In this document: positions 1 to 10,746 of the stretch, one piece after another
Position numbering within the stretch: position 1 is the first letter of the stretch
Layout of the letters: each line of letters opens with the position of its first letter
Source of the DNA: Arsenophonus sp046530765
GTDB lineage: Bacteria; Pseudomonadota; Gammaproteobacteria; Enterobacterales; Enterobacteriaceae
DNA: 64,000 nt
Direction: 5' to 3'
Assembly (NCBI GenBank): GCA_046530765.1
Contig: JBHEQS010000007.1
Location: forward strand, 1-64,000
Made by a program: the position numbers and the translations under genes
The notes under the pieces: model-generated
Databases searched by the model: none
What the model was told of the DNA's origin: nothing
The model's input: the letters and a program-made list of their open reading frames with translations, nothing else

Positions 1-2050
1 TTCATAGAGTTTAAGATACTATTCCTGCATCTTTAATTTTTAAATATACACAGAATTTATTACTTGTGCTTTATTAAAAAATCTTCTCATAGTTTATAAC
101 ATTAGTATTTTTTTCTGCCAATTATTATAAAATTTATTATATATAATAAATTTTATAATAATTGGCTTTTAGGTTAAAATAATCTAAATATTTATAAGTA
201 TATAAAAGTTTGAATTAATAAAAACCAATGTCATCTCTTGTAATAAAGCGAAAGTTACTAATCATAAAAATTATAAAATTTTAGAAAAAATGCTGCATAT
301 AAATGTTATCATTATATGTTATAATTATAATAATAGGATATAAATTATATTGTATTTTATTTTTTCATACATTAATATTGTCATATTATTGATAGTAGTG
401 ATAAAATATAAATGAACTGTCGTGGATGGGTTATATTTCTAGTTAAAACTTAAAAGTAATTACAAAATTCTTAATAATTAATACTAATCATATAAACAAG
501 CATAAGTTATGCAGAATATTAAAGTTGATTCATGATTATTATATTATAATGATGAAATTAAATATAAGGTTATATTGTATATTTTACTTCTTTTTTATTA
601 TAAGCAATCGATTCAATCGCTACTTTTGGGATAGAAGACTTATTTTTATGTAATTTAAATTAAATAAAAAATTAATTACACAGACTATTATATTATAAGT
701 GAAGTGGTAGTTATTTTAATGTTTTTTATATATATTGTATTTGGATTATAGTTCTTCAGAAAAGAATGCCTCTTATAGAAATTTCTAAATCTATATGATT
801 AAATTTGATAAATAAGCAATGAAATATTATATTGAATAATGCGTAAATATTTAAAATATAAATAGATATTTGCATTTTAAAGTTTATAAAAATATTCATT
901 AAAACACTTAGATTTACAATTATTCATAAAACATACATCCATATCACAACAAATAAAAATTTCTAGATTTTATTAAAAATAAAACCTATTAATAGAAAGT
1001 TTATTATTATCGATTCTAAATATAATTTTTATATTCCATACTATACTACTTATGATTGCTAAATAAAAATCTAAATTATTATTATAATAATTTATTAGCT
1101 AAAGAAAAATTAATATTAATAATTTCATTAAATTAATTACGCACTTATGATGAAGTTATTTATGCAAATATTAATAACAATCTTATTATCAATTAAATTA
1201 CTAAAATTTTTTATCTTACATGTTTTTAATAAAATTAAAAAAAATTTTATTTGTAATTTTAAATTTTAAAAGAATTAATGCGTTTTAGATAATATAAAAA
1301 GAATAAAATCAATCTTTTTTATTTAACTATTAGTATTAATCTGATATATTATCAATAAGGATAGTAAAATAAAATATAAATAGATTTAAGATTAACATAT
1401 TAATTTTTGCTCATATATTTTATATAATAATATATTTTTATTATAATCTATTTAAATATTTTATATATAAATAAAAATTATACTAAATAATTTAAATTTG
1501 CTTTTTATAGTTAATTTTCTTAATTATTTTGATTGTATTGATATAATTTAAATTTAAATTATATCAAAATAGAAAAATTTTTTATTAAACTTACAATTGA
1601 TTTTAATTAATTAATACTAAAATAAATAATTATTAATATTTTAAGTAAAAAATATAACTTTTTATAAAAATAATTAATATTTATTTCTAAAAATAAATAA
1701 ATAAATATAGAAATAAAAATTTAATATATAAGACAGTAATTTTTTTTTGTAATTTTATTAGATATATAGTGATGAAAATATATTTTTCATATAAAAGCAC
1801 TTATTTAAAATTATAAAAATATTATATAAAATATTTAACTATTAATTTCTTATTAAAATAATTATTAAAGTTATTTTTTTTAAAATTTTAAATTAGTACA
1901 AAGCTACTAGCAAAATTTATAACTCACCAAGTAATAAACTTTTAACTTACATTTATTTACTGTTTTTTATAATTTCATAGATTACACATAATTAAATGTG
2001 TACTAATTAATTTTTATTAAAACTTATATCATTAATCAAAAAAAATACTT
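1..2050. other. Gene desert, left edge
   Basis: No open frame with recognisable protein similarity was seen on either strand. The sequence is very AT-rich with dense stop codons in all frames. A few slightly GC-richer patches (around 415-445 and 600-640) may be eroded gene fragments, but I cannot identify them. The only clear structure is the perfect palindrome at 117-166. Confidence 0.6.
117..166. repeat. Perfect 50-nt palindrome (25-bp arms, no loop)
   Basis: The two 25-nt halves are exact reverse complements, beginning GCCAATTATTATAAAA and ending with its complement ATAATTGGC. On the + strand it is followed by TTTTAGG, so it could act as a weak factor-independent terminator, but there is no gene upstream in the window to terminate. 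It is one of a family of perfect inverted repeats described in the findings. Confidence 0.9.
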
Positions 2051-2092
2051 CAAAAAAAATAAAAGAAGCCTGTCGTTTACACGACAGGCTTC
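2051..2092 (-). terminator. Rho-independent terminator of the cold-shock gene
   Basis: On the minus strand an 11-bp perfect stem, GAAGCCTGTCG pairing with CGACAGGCTTC around a 6-nt loop (2065-2092), is followed by a run of T interrupted by a single A. It lies about 25 nt past the csp stop codon. It is the most GC-rich hairpin in the window and a textbook intrinsic terminator. Confidence 0.95.
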
Positions 2093-2117
2093 AAGAAGTC
2101 CATCTATTTAACTAATT

Positions 2118-2330
2118 TCAAAGAGCAGTTACATTAGCAGCAGCTGGACCTTTCGAACCATCTTCAATTGTAAATTCTACATTTTGCCCTTCAGCTAGAG
2201 TTTTGAATCCATTTCCTTGAATGGCAGAGAAGTGAACGAATACATCTTTGCTGCCATCAGAAGGAGTGATGAAACCAAAGCCTTTAGATTCGTTAAACCA
2301 CTTAACTTGACCTTTCATTTTGTCAGACAT
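2118..2330 (-). CDS. cspC: Cold-shock protein, CspC/CspE type
   Basis: Single-domain cold-shock protein of 70 residues, a small beta-barrel that binds single-stranded RNA/DNA and melts mRNA structure in the cytoplasm. The RNA-binding motifs are intact: KGFGFI at residues 16-21 (RNP1) and VFVHF at 30-34 (RNP2), with W11 in the usual place. The sequence matches my recollection of E. coli CspC more closely than CspE, for example GQVKWF and IQGNGFKTLAEGQNVEF. The open frame extends 7 codons further upstream, but I place the start at the ATG at 2330: it gives the family length and is preceded by AGGAAAAGGCAC as ribosome binding site. The gene has a structured leader and a strong terminator, and no gene neighbour within 2 kb. 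The exact paralogue (cspC or cspE) is uncertain because there is no syntenic neighbour. Confidence 0.96.
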   Translation of the reverse strand: MSDKMKGQVKWFNESKGFGFITPSDGSKDVFVHFSAIQGNGFKTLAEGQNVEFTIEDGSKGPAAANVTAL

Positions 2331-2530
2331 GTGCCTTTTCCTATATAACAAATAAACATTGCTGTTTTTAACAGCTATACAAAAGCCTACATCACTATTT
2401 AATTCATGTAGCCACTCAGAAAGAAACGGTTAAAAAGTCTATCAAGGACAACTTTATCAATAACACATTAACTTAAATGTCGTAAATAAAATAGATCTGT
2501 TTATTAGGCGCTATCTTATTAACGCACGAG
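2331..2530 (-). promoter_or_regulatory. Structured 5' leader / promoter region of the cold-shock gene
   Basis: Compared with surrounding DNA this upstream stretch is less AT-rich. Two short hairpins are visible: GCTGTTTTTAACAGC at 2361-2375 (6-bp stem, 30 nt upstream of the start codon) and CTACAT...ATGTAG at 2387-2411. CspA-family mRNAs are known for long structured leaders that control translation with temperature; that this one does so is inference. I cannot place the -10/-35 elements with confidence. Confidence 0.5.
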
Positions 2531-5124
2531 TAGTTAATAATATCAACAATTTTATACATTTGTTTAAAAAAAAATTATTTTTTTTAAAAAATTATTCTTT
2601 AAAAAAAGTTAATTACTAAAAAAAATAAAAAACAATTTAAATAAATTCATAAACATAAATTTTTATGCTCAGAAAAATTAAAAATTAATAAAGATTTTTT
2701 AAATCAAAAACTAACATAGCAAACAGATAATTTAATTTAATATATTATTGTTAGGAATAATGTACATCTACATAGAAAAAAGTATTATTTCTATAAAATA
2801 TAATAAGAAATAAAGTATAAACATTAAAAATTATTTATTTTTTTATTTTTTTTAGATATTCATTAATCAGTAAAAATTTTAAAAAAAATAATATAATAAT
2901 TGTTCATATTTTAAATGGAATAATGTTGGTAAAAATAATTTTATATTCTTTTGTATATTTACAGAGAGATTTAATTTTTTTTAAATATGAATAAAGTTTA
3001 TAAAATTTACTATTTTTGCAATAAATTCTGTTTTACTAGAAAAAAGTAAGATAACATTATTTGACAATTTTATAAATTAATCAATTAAACTAACTGTAAT
3101 CATTTAAATAAAAAATTATATTTAACTACAAAAATATATCTAAACTGAGTTATAAATAGATAAAATTATTTTTTAACATGAAAATAATTGAGAATTTTAT
3201 TTTAAATGCCAATTTACTTGCTACTGTTCTTGACAATCTTTGATAATTTGAATTTACTGGATTTTCTAAAAATAAAATAAGATGACAGATGAAAATATTT
3301 ATTAGTATTCGCTTAATAAGATTAGTCATAATTTTTTATATAACACTAATTTTTTTTATATATATTTCAGTTAAAAATGTAATATAATTTTATAACACTA
3401 ATTATAATAATAAATTATTTCATTTTAGAATCTCCTAGTGATATGTTTATATTACATCTATACGCAACATCATCTTTTTGTTGTTTTATTCAACTTGAGT
3501 TTATCAAAGTAATTATTCTAATAATTTTTATCAGCTATATTTTATTTTCTGTATGTAATACTAAGTCTTTTTTTGATTATTAGAATATATAAATAAATTC
3601 TGGAGTCTTATATATATTATCTAAAAAAAATAGGATTAGTCTATAAATTTTACATTACTAAATTTTAATTTTAGATAAAAATTATGTTAATTCTATTTAT
3701 AATACTTATTAAGTATACATTTTTTGTAAAAAATATATATTAGAATTACAGATTGAATTTCAATCGTATGTATGTATCAGATAGAAATCTGATCATTAAC
3801 ATTAACTTTTCTTCTCTATTATATATAGTATATAATTTAACACTAAGGTTAAAAAATTTTCTTATAGTTAGCAATTAACATAAATACTATATGAATCATA
3901 CAATATATTAAATGTACTATATTACTTTTATATAATATAAATACTAAATTAGTATTTTGTTTATCATTCATTGTTTTTATTAAAATCTGTATAAGGTCGA
4001 TATTTACAAATAAAATAAACTAACTTATGATAATTATAGATTTTATTATTGAAACAACATTTTGGAAGCTTACAATAAATATCTTATTGCAAAACATTTC
4101 ATAACTTATGTTATTTTATTTTTTTGTAAATTTAGCGACTTTTAATATTTAATATGTATTTTTTTATTTAAAACTATTTCAATAGTCTGAATTAAAATAG
4201 TTTTATTTGAGAAAACTTAAGTAAAAATAATTAAAACAAATAAGAATTAACATTAATTATTTATATAACTTTAGTTAATTGTTAAAGATAATACGAAAAT
4301 TAATCAATTTCTATTTGTTAAATTTTAATATATAATTAAATGTGCAAACATTATATTTTTAGAATAAATTAAATAATGTTTTATGTGTCTATAACAGTAC
4401 ATTATTTAAAGATACTTATTTTAATAAAAATATAATTAGTTTTAATTTACATAATTAATATCTTTGTAACAAAATAAGAATATAAATTCCTAAATTCATT
4501 TTCTATTTTATATACATTAAAAATGTTTTTAGTTTATGAAACGAAATATTATACATAAAGTTTTTTTTGATTTTTATAGAAGAAAAAATATAAAAATTTA
4601 ATTGAAATGTCAATAAAACATATTATTGATAATATTATTCAATATGTATTATTTGATTTAATCAGAAGCAATACATATTCTTATTTTTTTACGACACAAC
4701 AAATATAACACCATAAAAATATTATTTTTTTTTGCATAAATAAAAAAGAATTTGTTGTAAAAAACATAATAAAGTCTAGTGACATTGTAGAAGCCTAGTT
4801 TATTTTTTTATTAATAAGTTTATTATTTTAATCAAATACTTTTATAAATTTTAGTTAAAAAACATGATAATATTTATCTGTAAACGTAAATTTTGAAGTT
4901 ATTCGACATAGATTTTTTATAAAAATTACGACATTATTAATTATTTAATAAACTATCAGATAAATATTTTATAATATTTATCTGATAGTTTATATTTGTA
5001 TTGTTTTAATATAAATACTTTGTTTTTTAATTTGATATAATTTTAATATAAAAATTGTAAAAATTATTGATGTTGACAATGATATAAAACATAGTTATTA
5101 TTTAATAGTTTTAGATAACTATAT
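2531..5124. other. Gene desert between csp and tRNA-Asn
   Basis: No supported gene. Stop codons are dense in all frames and I could not recognise any decayed gene. The only distinct structure is the perfect inverted repeat at 4948-4993, about 130 nt upstream of the tRNA. Confidence 0.6.
4948..4993. repeat. Perfect inverted repeat, 21-bp arms, 4-nt loop
   Basis: Arm ATAAACTATCAGATAAATATT, loop TTAT, then the exact reverse complement. No T-tract follows on either strand, so a classic terminator is not evident. It lies upstream of tRNA-Asn. Confidence 0.9.
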
Positions 5125-5200
5125 TCCTCCATAGTTCAGTTGGTAGAACGGCGGACTGTTAATCCGTATGTCACTGGTTCGAACCCAGTTGGGGGAGCCA
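5125..5200 (+). tRNA. tRNA-Asn(GUU)
   Basis: 76-nt cloverleaf including an encoded 3' CCA. The acceptor stem pairs TCCTCCA (5125-5131) with TGGGGGA (5190-5196), with one T-G wobble. The anticodon GTT is at 5158-5160 inside loop CTGTTAA. The D-loop contains AGTTGGTAGA and the T-loop GGTTCGAACCC. Discriminator base G is followed by CCA (5198-5200). The body is nearly identical to E. coli asparagine tRNA; the differences are mainly in the acceptor stem and are compensated. It decodes AAC/AAU and is the only tRNA I found in the window. Confidence 0.98.
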
Positions 5201-5332
5201 AATAAATTTAAGTTTAATAATTTTTATAATTTTTAGTATAATTATTCATCTATATTTTATTTGTGAAATCTAATATGCTTGTAATTAATTTTTAATTGTT
5301 TTCTTTAATATTGGGTCAATTTTATAAGTGAA

Positions 5333-6373
5333 ATGACAACGACAATTAAAATTCACAGACCAGACGACTGGCATGTTCATTTTAGGGATTGCGATATATT
5401 AAAACTTGTTGTTCCTTACACAAGTCAATTTTTCGGCCGTGCAATTGTTATGCCAAATTTAAAAGAGCCAATTATCAATATTAATCAAGCAAAGTCTTAC
5501 AGAAAAAAAATCATTAATGCAACGCCTATAGAGCATTCATTTACACCATTAATGACCTGTTACCTAACAGATGAAAGTAATGCTAATATAATAGAAGAGG
5601 GATTTAACAGAGGTGTATTTAGTGCCTGTAAACTTTATCCAGTAAACACAACAACTAACTCTAGTTACGGCGTATCTAGAATATCAAATATCTATTCTAT
5701 TTTTTCTAAAATGGAAAAAATAGGCATGCCGCTATTAATTCACGGAGAGGTTACAAGAAATGACGTTGATATTTTCGATCGCGAAGCTTATTTTATTGAT
5801 CAAATCATGTGTCCTATTATAGAAAAATTTCCTTGTCTAAAAATTGTATTTGAGCACATCAGTACTAAAGAGGCTGTGCAATTTGTACTTAATAGTAATA
5901 ATAACCTTGCTGCAACTATCACTCCGCAACATTTAATGTTTAATAGAAATAATATGTTAGTATCTGGAATTAAGCCTCATTTATATTGTTTCCCAATTTT
6001 AAAACGTGACATTCATCAAAAAGCATTACGTTACGCAATAACAACAGATTGTAATCGTTTTTTTATTGGCACAGATACTGCACCTCATACAAAAAATAAA
6101 AAAGAGTCTGCCTGTGGTTGCGCTGGAGTTTTCAATGCTCCATCTGCTCTTGCGGTTTATGCAACTATTTTTAATGAAATGAATGCAATGGAAAACTTCG
6201 AAGCATTTTGTTCATTAAACGGAGCTAAATTTTATGGATTACCTGTTAATAATGGATTTATTGAACTTAAACGTAAAAAAAATATTTTTTCTGATAAAAT
6301 CTCTAAAGGTAAAAATCATTTAATTCCTCTTCTAGCAAATGAAGACATCAATTGGGAAATTAAAGTTTTATAA
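5333..6373 (+). CDS. pyrC: Dihydroorotase
   Basis: Cytosolic zinc amidohydrolase that cyclises carbamoyl-aspartate to dihydroorotate, the third step of de novo pyrimidine synthesis. The protein is 346 residues (E. coli PyrC 348) and is alignable end to end. Metal and active-site residues are all present: the HxH motif H14/H16 in DDWHVHFRD, the carbamylated lysine K100 in CKLYP, H137 in LIHGEV, H175 in FEHIST and D248 in IGTDTAPH. The start ATG has no convincing Shine-Dalgarno sequence. An A8 tract at 6275-6282 is read in frame here, unlike the one in bioC. The gene is a lone transcription unit downstream of tRNA-Asn, with no sign of damage. Confidence 0.98.
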   Translation: MTTTIKIHRPDDWHVHFRDCDILKLVVPYTSQFFGRAIVMPNLKEPIININQAKSYRKKIINATPIEHSFTPLMTCYLTDESNANIIEEGFNRGVFSACKLYPVNTTTNSSYGVSRISNIYSIFSKMEKIGMPLLIHGEVTRNDVDIFDREAYFIDQIMCPIIEKFPCLKIVFEHISTKEAVQFVLNSNNNLAATITPQHLMFNRNNMLVSGIKPHLYCFPILKRDIHQKALRYAITTDCNRFFIGTDTAPHTKNKKESACGCAGVFNAPSALAVYATIFNEMNAMENFEAFCSLNGAKFYGLPVNNGFIELKRKKNIFSDKISKGKNHLIPLLANEDINWEIKVL

Positions 6374-7448
6374 TTTTCTACTATAAATGTATTTAACAAT
6401 TATATTATTATCTTAAATAATTCTACTATATTGAAAAGATAATAATCTTTCGTTAATTATCAAGTTTATGATTAACGTTTCCTACCATTTTATAAAAAAT
6501 TATTAGATTTGATATAGCCAATAGATATAAAATAAAAGCATATGACTAATAAGTAAAGTCATTGATATTCTATAATGATTAATTTATTGATAGTATTTAC
6601 TAATACGAGCAATAGTTTTTATTTAAAAATACTATTGGTAGTATAACTAAGATTTTAAATATATGAAATTAATAATTTTTTAACTATTTTTAACTTTTTT
6701 AGTTATAAGCTAATTGTTATGATTATGATTAGTATTATAATGTTTTTAAGTAAAATATGCGATTATTTAATTTCTAATTAATTATCATAGTTCTAAAATT
6801 ATTAATTTCTTCAATATTTAATGTTAATTTTATATTTTAGTTAATTATTAACAACATGATTTCTTTTATTTTTTTATTTAAAAATTCTTATTAACATTTT
6901 ACCTATATATAATTAACTTATAATATAAGTTAATTATATATTACAAATACTGCTCGCTTATTTTATGGTAAATTTTAATATTAAGTACATCCTAAATTAA
7001 TAATTATATTTTCTATAGGCATAATTATTACAGTATTATATTTAATATAACAACAACTATAAGTCTAAAAAAATCCAAAAACTATGTATATCAAAATTAT
7101 TATTTTATATTTTAGGTAATTTCTTTAGTTTATAATATTAGTCATTATTATCTCTGTACATTATTAATTTTAATAAATATAAAAATTATACATAATTTAA
7201 ATAATATTAATATATATTTAATTGCAATGGATATCTTTTAAAAATAATTTTATTCTATATTTTCAATAAAAAATAAAATATAGTTATTTAAAATCTTTTT
7301 AATTTTTATTAATATTAAATTTTTAATTAAAATTAAGACTGTACTAGAAAAATTCATAACATAACATATATGATTAAGAACATCTTTTAAATTTTAATTA
7401 GATAAAGTTATTTTTTTAAATGATATAAACTATATTTTTTACAAATTT
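6374..7448. other. Non-coding stretch between convergent pyrC and purC
   Basis: About 1.1 kb without any supported gene. It contains an imperfect stem past pyrC (ATTATTATCTT/AAGATAATAAT near 6400-6450) that might be a weak terminator, and the perfect inverted repeat at 6905-6941. Confidence 0.6.
6905..6941. repeat. Perfect inverted repeat, 17-bp arms, 3-nt loop
   Basis: ATATATAATTAACTTAT, loop AAT, exact reverse complement. It lies between the convergent genes pyrC and purC. Its sequence is almost entirely A/T, so it is one of the less improbable members of the repeat family. Confidence 0.85.
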
Positions 7449-8162
7449 TTAATCTAACTTAATTCCTATACGCTTAGAAACCTCTTTATAAGCTTCAATT
7501 AATCCACTTAAATTCTGTCGAAAACGATCTTTATCTAATTTATATTTTGTTTTTTTATCCCATAAACGACTGCAATCTGGAGAAAATTCATCACCTAAAA
7601 TAACTTGACCATTAAACAATCCAAATTCAAGTTTAAAATCAACTAGAATTAATTCTGCCTTATCAAAAATTATATTCAATACTTTGTTCACTTTATAACT
7701 TAATTTCTTCATCTCTATGAGATTTTTTTTATCAACTAAACCAAAAGTTTCACAATAAGACTCATTAATCATTGGGTCATGTTTTGAATCATTTTTTAAA
7801 AATAATTCAAAAATTGGTGGTTTAAGTAGCATACCTTCTTCAATTTCAAGACGTTTAACTATAGATCCTGCCGCTCGATTACGAATAACACATTCAACCT
7901 GGATCATTGTTAATTTTTTTACTAATAATTCAGTACTTGACAATAATCGTTCTATGTGAGTCTGAATACCGGCTCGTTCTAGTTTTTGCATAATGTGATA
8001 ATTAAATTTATTATTTATAATGCCTTTGTTCTCAAACTGTCCAATTCGATTACCATCTAATGTTGACATATCATTGCGAAATTCTAATATTAATAAATTA
8101 TAGTCATCTGTAAAATATACAGTTTTCGCTTTTCCGCGATATAATTCAGATGTTTTTTGCAT
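7449..8162 (-). CDS. purC: Phosphoribosylaminoimidazole-succinocarboxamide synthase (SAICAR synthetase)
   Basis: ATP-dependent ligase joining CAIR and aspartate in de novo purine synthesis. At 237 residues it has exactly the E. coli length. Conserved blocks: ELYRGKAKTVY (6-16) in the ATP-binding N-terminus, VIRNRAAGS (92-100), ESYCETFG (134-141), LVDFKLEFG (173-181) and LGDEFSPDCSRLWD (189-202). In the last block the usual glycine of SPDGSR is C197, a small deviation I would not call inactivating. It forms the old enteric dapA-bamC-purC array, but a 526-nt gap now separates it from bamC, where E. coli has close spacing. The upstream Shine-Dalgarno (CGGAA) is weak. Confidence 0.98.
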   Translation of the reverse strand: MQKTSELYRGKAKTVYFTDDYNLLILEFRNDMSTLDGNRIGQFENKGIINNKFNYHIMQKLERAGIQTHIERLLSSTELLVKKLTMIQVECVIRNRAAGSIVKRLEIEEGMLLKPPIFELFLKNDSKHDPMINESYCETFGLVDKKNLIEMKKLSYKVNKVLNIIFDKAELILVDFKLEFGLFNGQVILGDEFSPDCSRLWDKKTKYKLDKDRFRQNLSGLIEAYKEVSKRIGIKLD

Positions 8163-8688
8163 TATATTTGTTCCGAATTTTCAATAAAAATACTTAAACA
8201 ATATGCTAAAAAGTAATATACAAATTTTACTATATAAATAAAATAAATACAGTATTCTATATTAAATAAATAACTATAAATAACAAATTATTTATAGTAT
8301 GGATTAAATGTTGTATATTAATTTTAATAAATTAATTTTACTAACTAATTACTGATAACTTTTTTTTTAAACATTACTTTAATGCTTTTATTATTTTTTT
8401 AATAAAATTATTACATTTTATCATTACAAATTAACGACTAACATTATTTATACGTTTAACTTTTAATATGTAATCACATTTTGTAGTTATTGTATTATTG
8501 TCATAAACATTTGAAATTAATTTCACCTTTACAATAATAAGCTGTATTGATATACAGTTACAAGTGTAATCATTATCTATCTATATGATAGATAATATAA
8601 GAAAAAATAATAGTCTATTCTTAATAATATTATAAATATCATATACAACAATTTTTAATATATAAGTTTATACATTAACATACTAATT
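8163..8688. other. Gap where the 3' half of bamC used to be
   Basis: 526 nt between bamC and purC. BamC here lacks about 120 C-terminal residues (about 360 nt), so the missing domain most likely lay here. I translated the minus strand and could not recognise the second helix-grip domain. Short AT hairpins occur at about 8273-8298 and 8576-8600. No gene is supported. Confidence 0.55.
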
Positions 8689-9363
8689 TTATGCGTCTGA
8701 GTTTCTTGTCATATTTCGTAGCTTATTTATTGAATAAATAAGCTCGTTTAGCATTAAAGTATTGTAGCGCTGTATTTCCATAGGATCAATAATATTTTTA
8801 TTACCACGCTTTATGTTTTCATTAGTTACTGTGATAACTAATTGATTATTTTGTGAATCAAGACTAATTTTTTGCATAGTTTGCAAATGAATATCTTCAT
8901 CTTCTCGAGACCAAGTAATCCAATCTGTAATCAAGAAATAATTTGAGTCGTTTTTTTCAGTAATCTTGATCATTTTTTGTTGTAAAATAGTGTTAATTTG
9001 TGACCAAAGATTGCTATTTTCATCAGTTTTACTTAAAAATAAGCGACTCGACGTTAGGCTATTATCGCTATGAGTGGCGCCAAGCAATAAAAGTATTTGA
9101 ATTGGTGGTCTAATATCTAATGCTTTACCTATAACGCCATTTTGATTTGCTAATAAAATATCAAATTCTCTGTTTTGCAATGGCAATGACATACCTTTAG
9201 GAATAATTAAATTTTTTAATGGTGGTGTATTTAAATATGACTCATTATCATTTACTTGACGCTTATAACCATTTCTATCGATGCCGTTACAGGAAATTAA
9301 AAATATAGTAAATGATATAATTAAAATTTTAATCTCATTTAATTTTCTGAATAATATTAACAT
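8689..9363 (-). CDS. bamC: BamC lipoprotein, C-terminal domain missing
   Basis: Outer-membrane lipoprotein of the beta-barrel assembly machine, which docks on BamD. The protein is 224 residues against about 344 in E. coli. It has a type II signal peptide with hydrophobic core ILIISFTIFLISC and lipobox LISC, lipidated cysteine C25. The BamD-binding lasso is retained (YKRQV, ESYLNTPPL, GKALDIRPP), followed by the first helix-grip domain (DWITWSREDED, QRYNTLMLNE). It then stops cleanly, so the second helix-grip domain is absent. Its ATG overlaps the dapA stop by 1 nt (TAATG), suggesting translational coupling. It could be a functional minimal BamC or an early pseudogene; the intact frame and lipobox favour function. 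Confidence 0.92.
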   Translation of the reverse strand: MLILFRKLNEIKILIISFTIFLISCNGIDRNGYKRQVNDNESYLNTPPLKNLIIPKGMSLPLQNREFDILLANQNGVIGKALDIRPPIQILLLLGATHSDNSLTSSRLFLSKTDENSNLWSQINTILQQKMIKITEKNDSNYFLITDWITWSREDEDIHLQTMQKISLDSQNNQLVITVTNENIKRGNKNIIDPMEIQRYNTLMLNELIYSINKLRNMTRNSDA

Positions 9364-10295
9364 TATATTTCACTGAACCTTTCTAATTTAGCAATCTTTA
9401 TCGCTTTTTTTACTGCCATTTTACCAGTTGGTGTTAATTTCGTCATGGGTAGACGTAGTGTATCAGACTTAATAAGTCCTAGATGATAACAAGCCCATTT
9501 AACAGGAATTGGATTTGTCTCGATAAATAATTGATTATGTAATTCATTCAGTCTAAGATTTAAATTACTTGCGTCGACATAATTTTCTGTTAATGCTAAA
9601 TTGCATATCTTAGACATCAATTTGGCAGCAATATTTGCTGTAACAGAAATTACTCCTTGGCCGCCTAATTTTATAAAATCTAATGCAGTTGCATCATCAC
9701 CGCTAAGTAAAATAAAATTTTCATGATTAACTAATCTACAAATACTATTAACCCGACTAAGATCACCACTTGATTCTTTAATAGCAATAATATTCTTTAG
9801 ATTTGCTAATTTAGCAATTGTCTCAGGTAATAAATCACATCCTGTTCGCGAAGGAACATTATATAAAATTTGTGGTAAATTTGTATGTTCACTAATTGTT
9901 TTAAAATGCTGATAAAGTCCTTCTTGTGATGGTTTATTATAATAAGGCGTTATTGCCAAACAAGCAATTACTCCTGTTTTTTCTAAAGATTTAGTTACTA
10001 TAATAGCTTGTTTTGTTGAATTCGCCCCATTTGCACTACCTGCAATAATTGGAATCTTTCCATCAGCATACTCCAATGTAGTTAATATCATATCTAAATA
10101 TTCGGAACTATTAAGTGTTGCAGATTCTCCGGTTGTTCCAGCAACTACAATAGCTGTTGTTCCGTTTTTAACGTGATAATTAATTACTTTTTTTAGACTA
10201 TATTTATCGATTTTTCCATCTGTATCCATTGGTGTAATAATCGCAGCGAGGCTTCCTCTTAAAAAATTTCGATATTCAGTACAATTGTTAACCAT
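9363..10295 (-). CDS. dapA: 4-hydroxy-tetrahydrodipicolinate synthase
   Basis: Condenses pyruvate with aspartate semialdehyde, the first committed step of the diaminopimelate/lysine branch. With the start at ATG 10295 the protein is 310 residues (E. coli 292), with about ten extra N-terminal residues before GSLAAIITPMD. Catalytic residues are intact: T54/T55 in GTTGESAT, Y145 in LYNVPSRTG, R150 and the Schiff-base lysine K173 in IAIKESSG. A 2-residue insertion lies after IPIIAG. A longer frame would start at TTG 10310, but that codon is part of TTGGGAAAAATAGTTATG, where GGGA serves as ribosome binding site for the ATG. It is translationally coupled to bamC downstream. Confidence 0.98.
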   Translation of the reverse strand: MVNNCTEYRNFLRGSLAAIITPMDTDGKIDKYSLKKVINYHVKNGTTAIVVAGTTGESATLNSSEYLDMILTTLEYADGKIPIIAGSANGANSTKQAIIVTKSLEKTGVIACLAITPYYNKPSQEGLYQHFKTISEHTNLPQILYNVPSRTGCDLLPETIAKLANLKNIIAIKESSGDLSRVNSICRLVNHENFILLSGDDATALDFIKLGGQGVISVTANIAAKLMSKICNLALTENYVDASNLNLRLNELHNQLFIETNPIPVKWACYHLGLIKSDTLRLPMTKLTPTGKMAVKKAIKIAKLERFSEI

Positions 10296-10594
10296 AACTA
10301 TTTTTCCCAAATAAAATATTTAAATTATGGCACTTTTTATCTAATTAATTAGATAAATAAATATTAAAAAATTAAAAAAAATAATAAAAATTGATGGTTA
10401 TTTTTATTTAAATAAATTAATTACTTCTTATTATAAATATATATTATAAATAATTTTATAAGAACAGTAAAATAATGTAATTTTAATTAGATAATATGAA
10501 TACAAAATAAAGCATCAATAACATAATTAAGTTATTATTTTTATTTTTAATGTATAAACCTGAGAACATTATATAATTTAAGAGTGATATAATA

Positions 10595-10619
10595 AATTTA
10601 ATTTAATTTAATTTAATTT
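10595..10619. repeat. Tandem repeat (AATTT)5
   Basis: Five exact copies of AATTT, about 300 nt upstream of dapA. Read on the dapA strand it is (AAATT)5, the same pentamer and orientation as the repeat upstream of purM. It is directly followed by a pyrimidine-rich stretch, CCCTCTTTCTCTTTCTC. Confidence 0.9.
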
Positions 10620-10746
10620 AACTTAACGCACCCTCTTTCTCTTTCTCTTTTCTTTGTAAATAACATGTAAAATATATAAATTTTATATTAACTTTAATAA
10701 TTCATTAAATTTTATTATTGTTTAGTAAACACGGAGATAGATTTTA

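Noticed and set aside
9363..10310. Longer dapA start at TTG 10310
   Set aside because: The TTG overlaps the GGGA that serves as ribosome binding site for the ATG at 10295. The same reasoning rejects TTG 23876 for folE.
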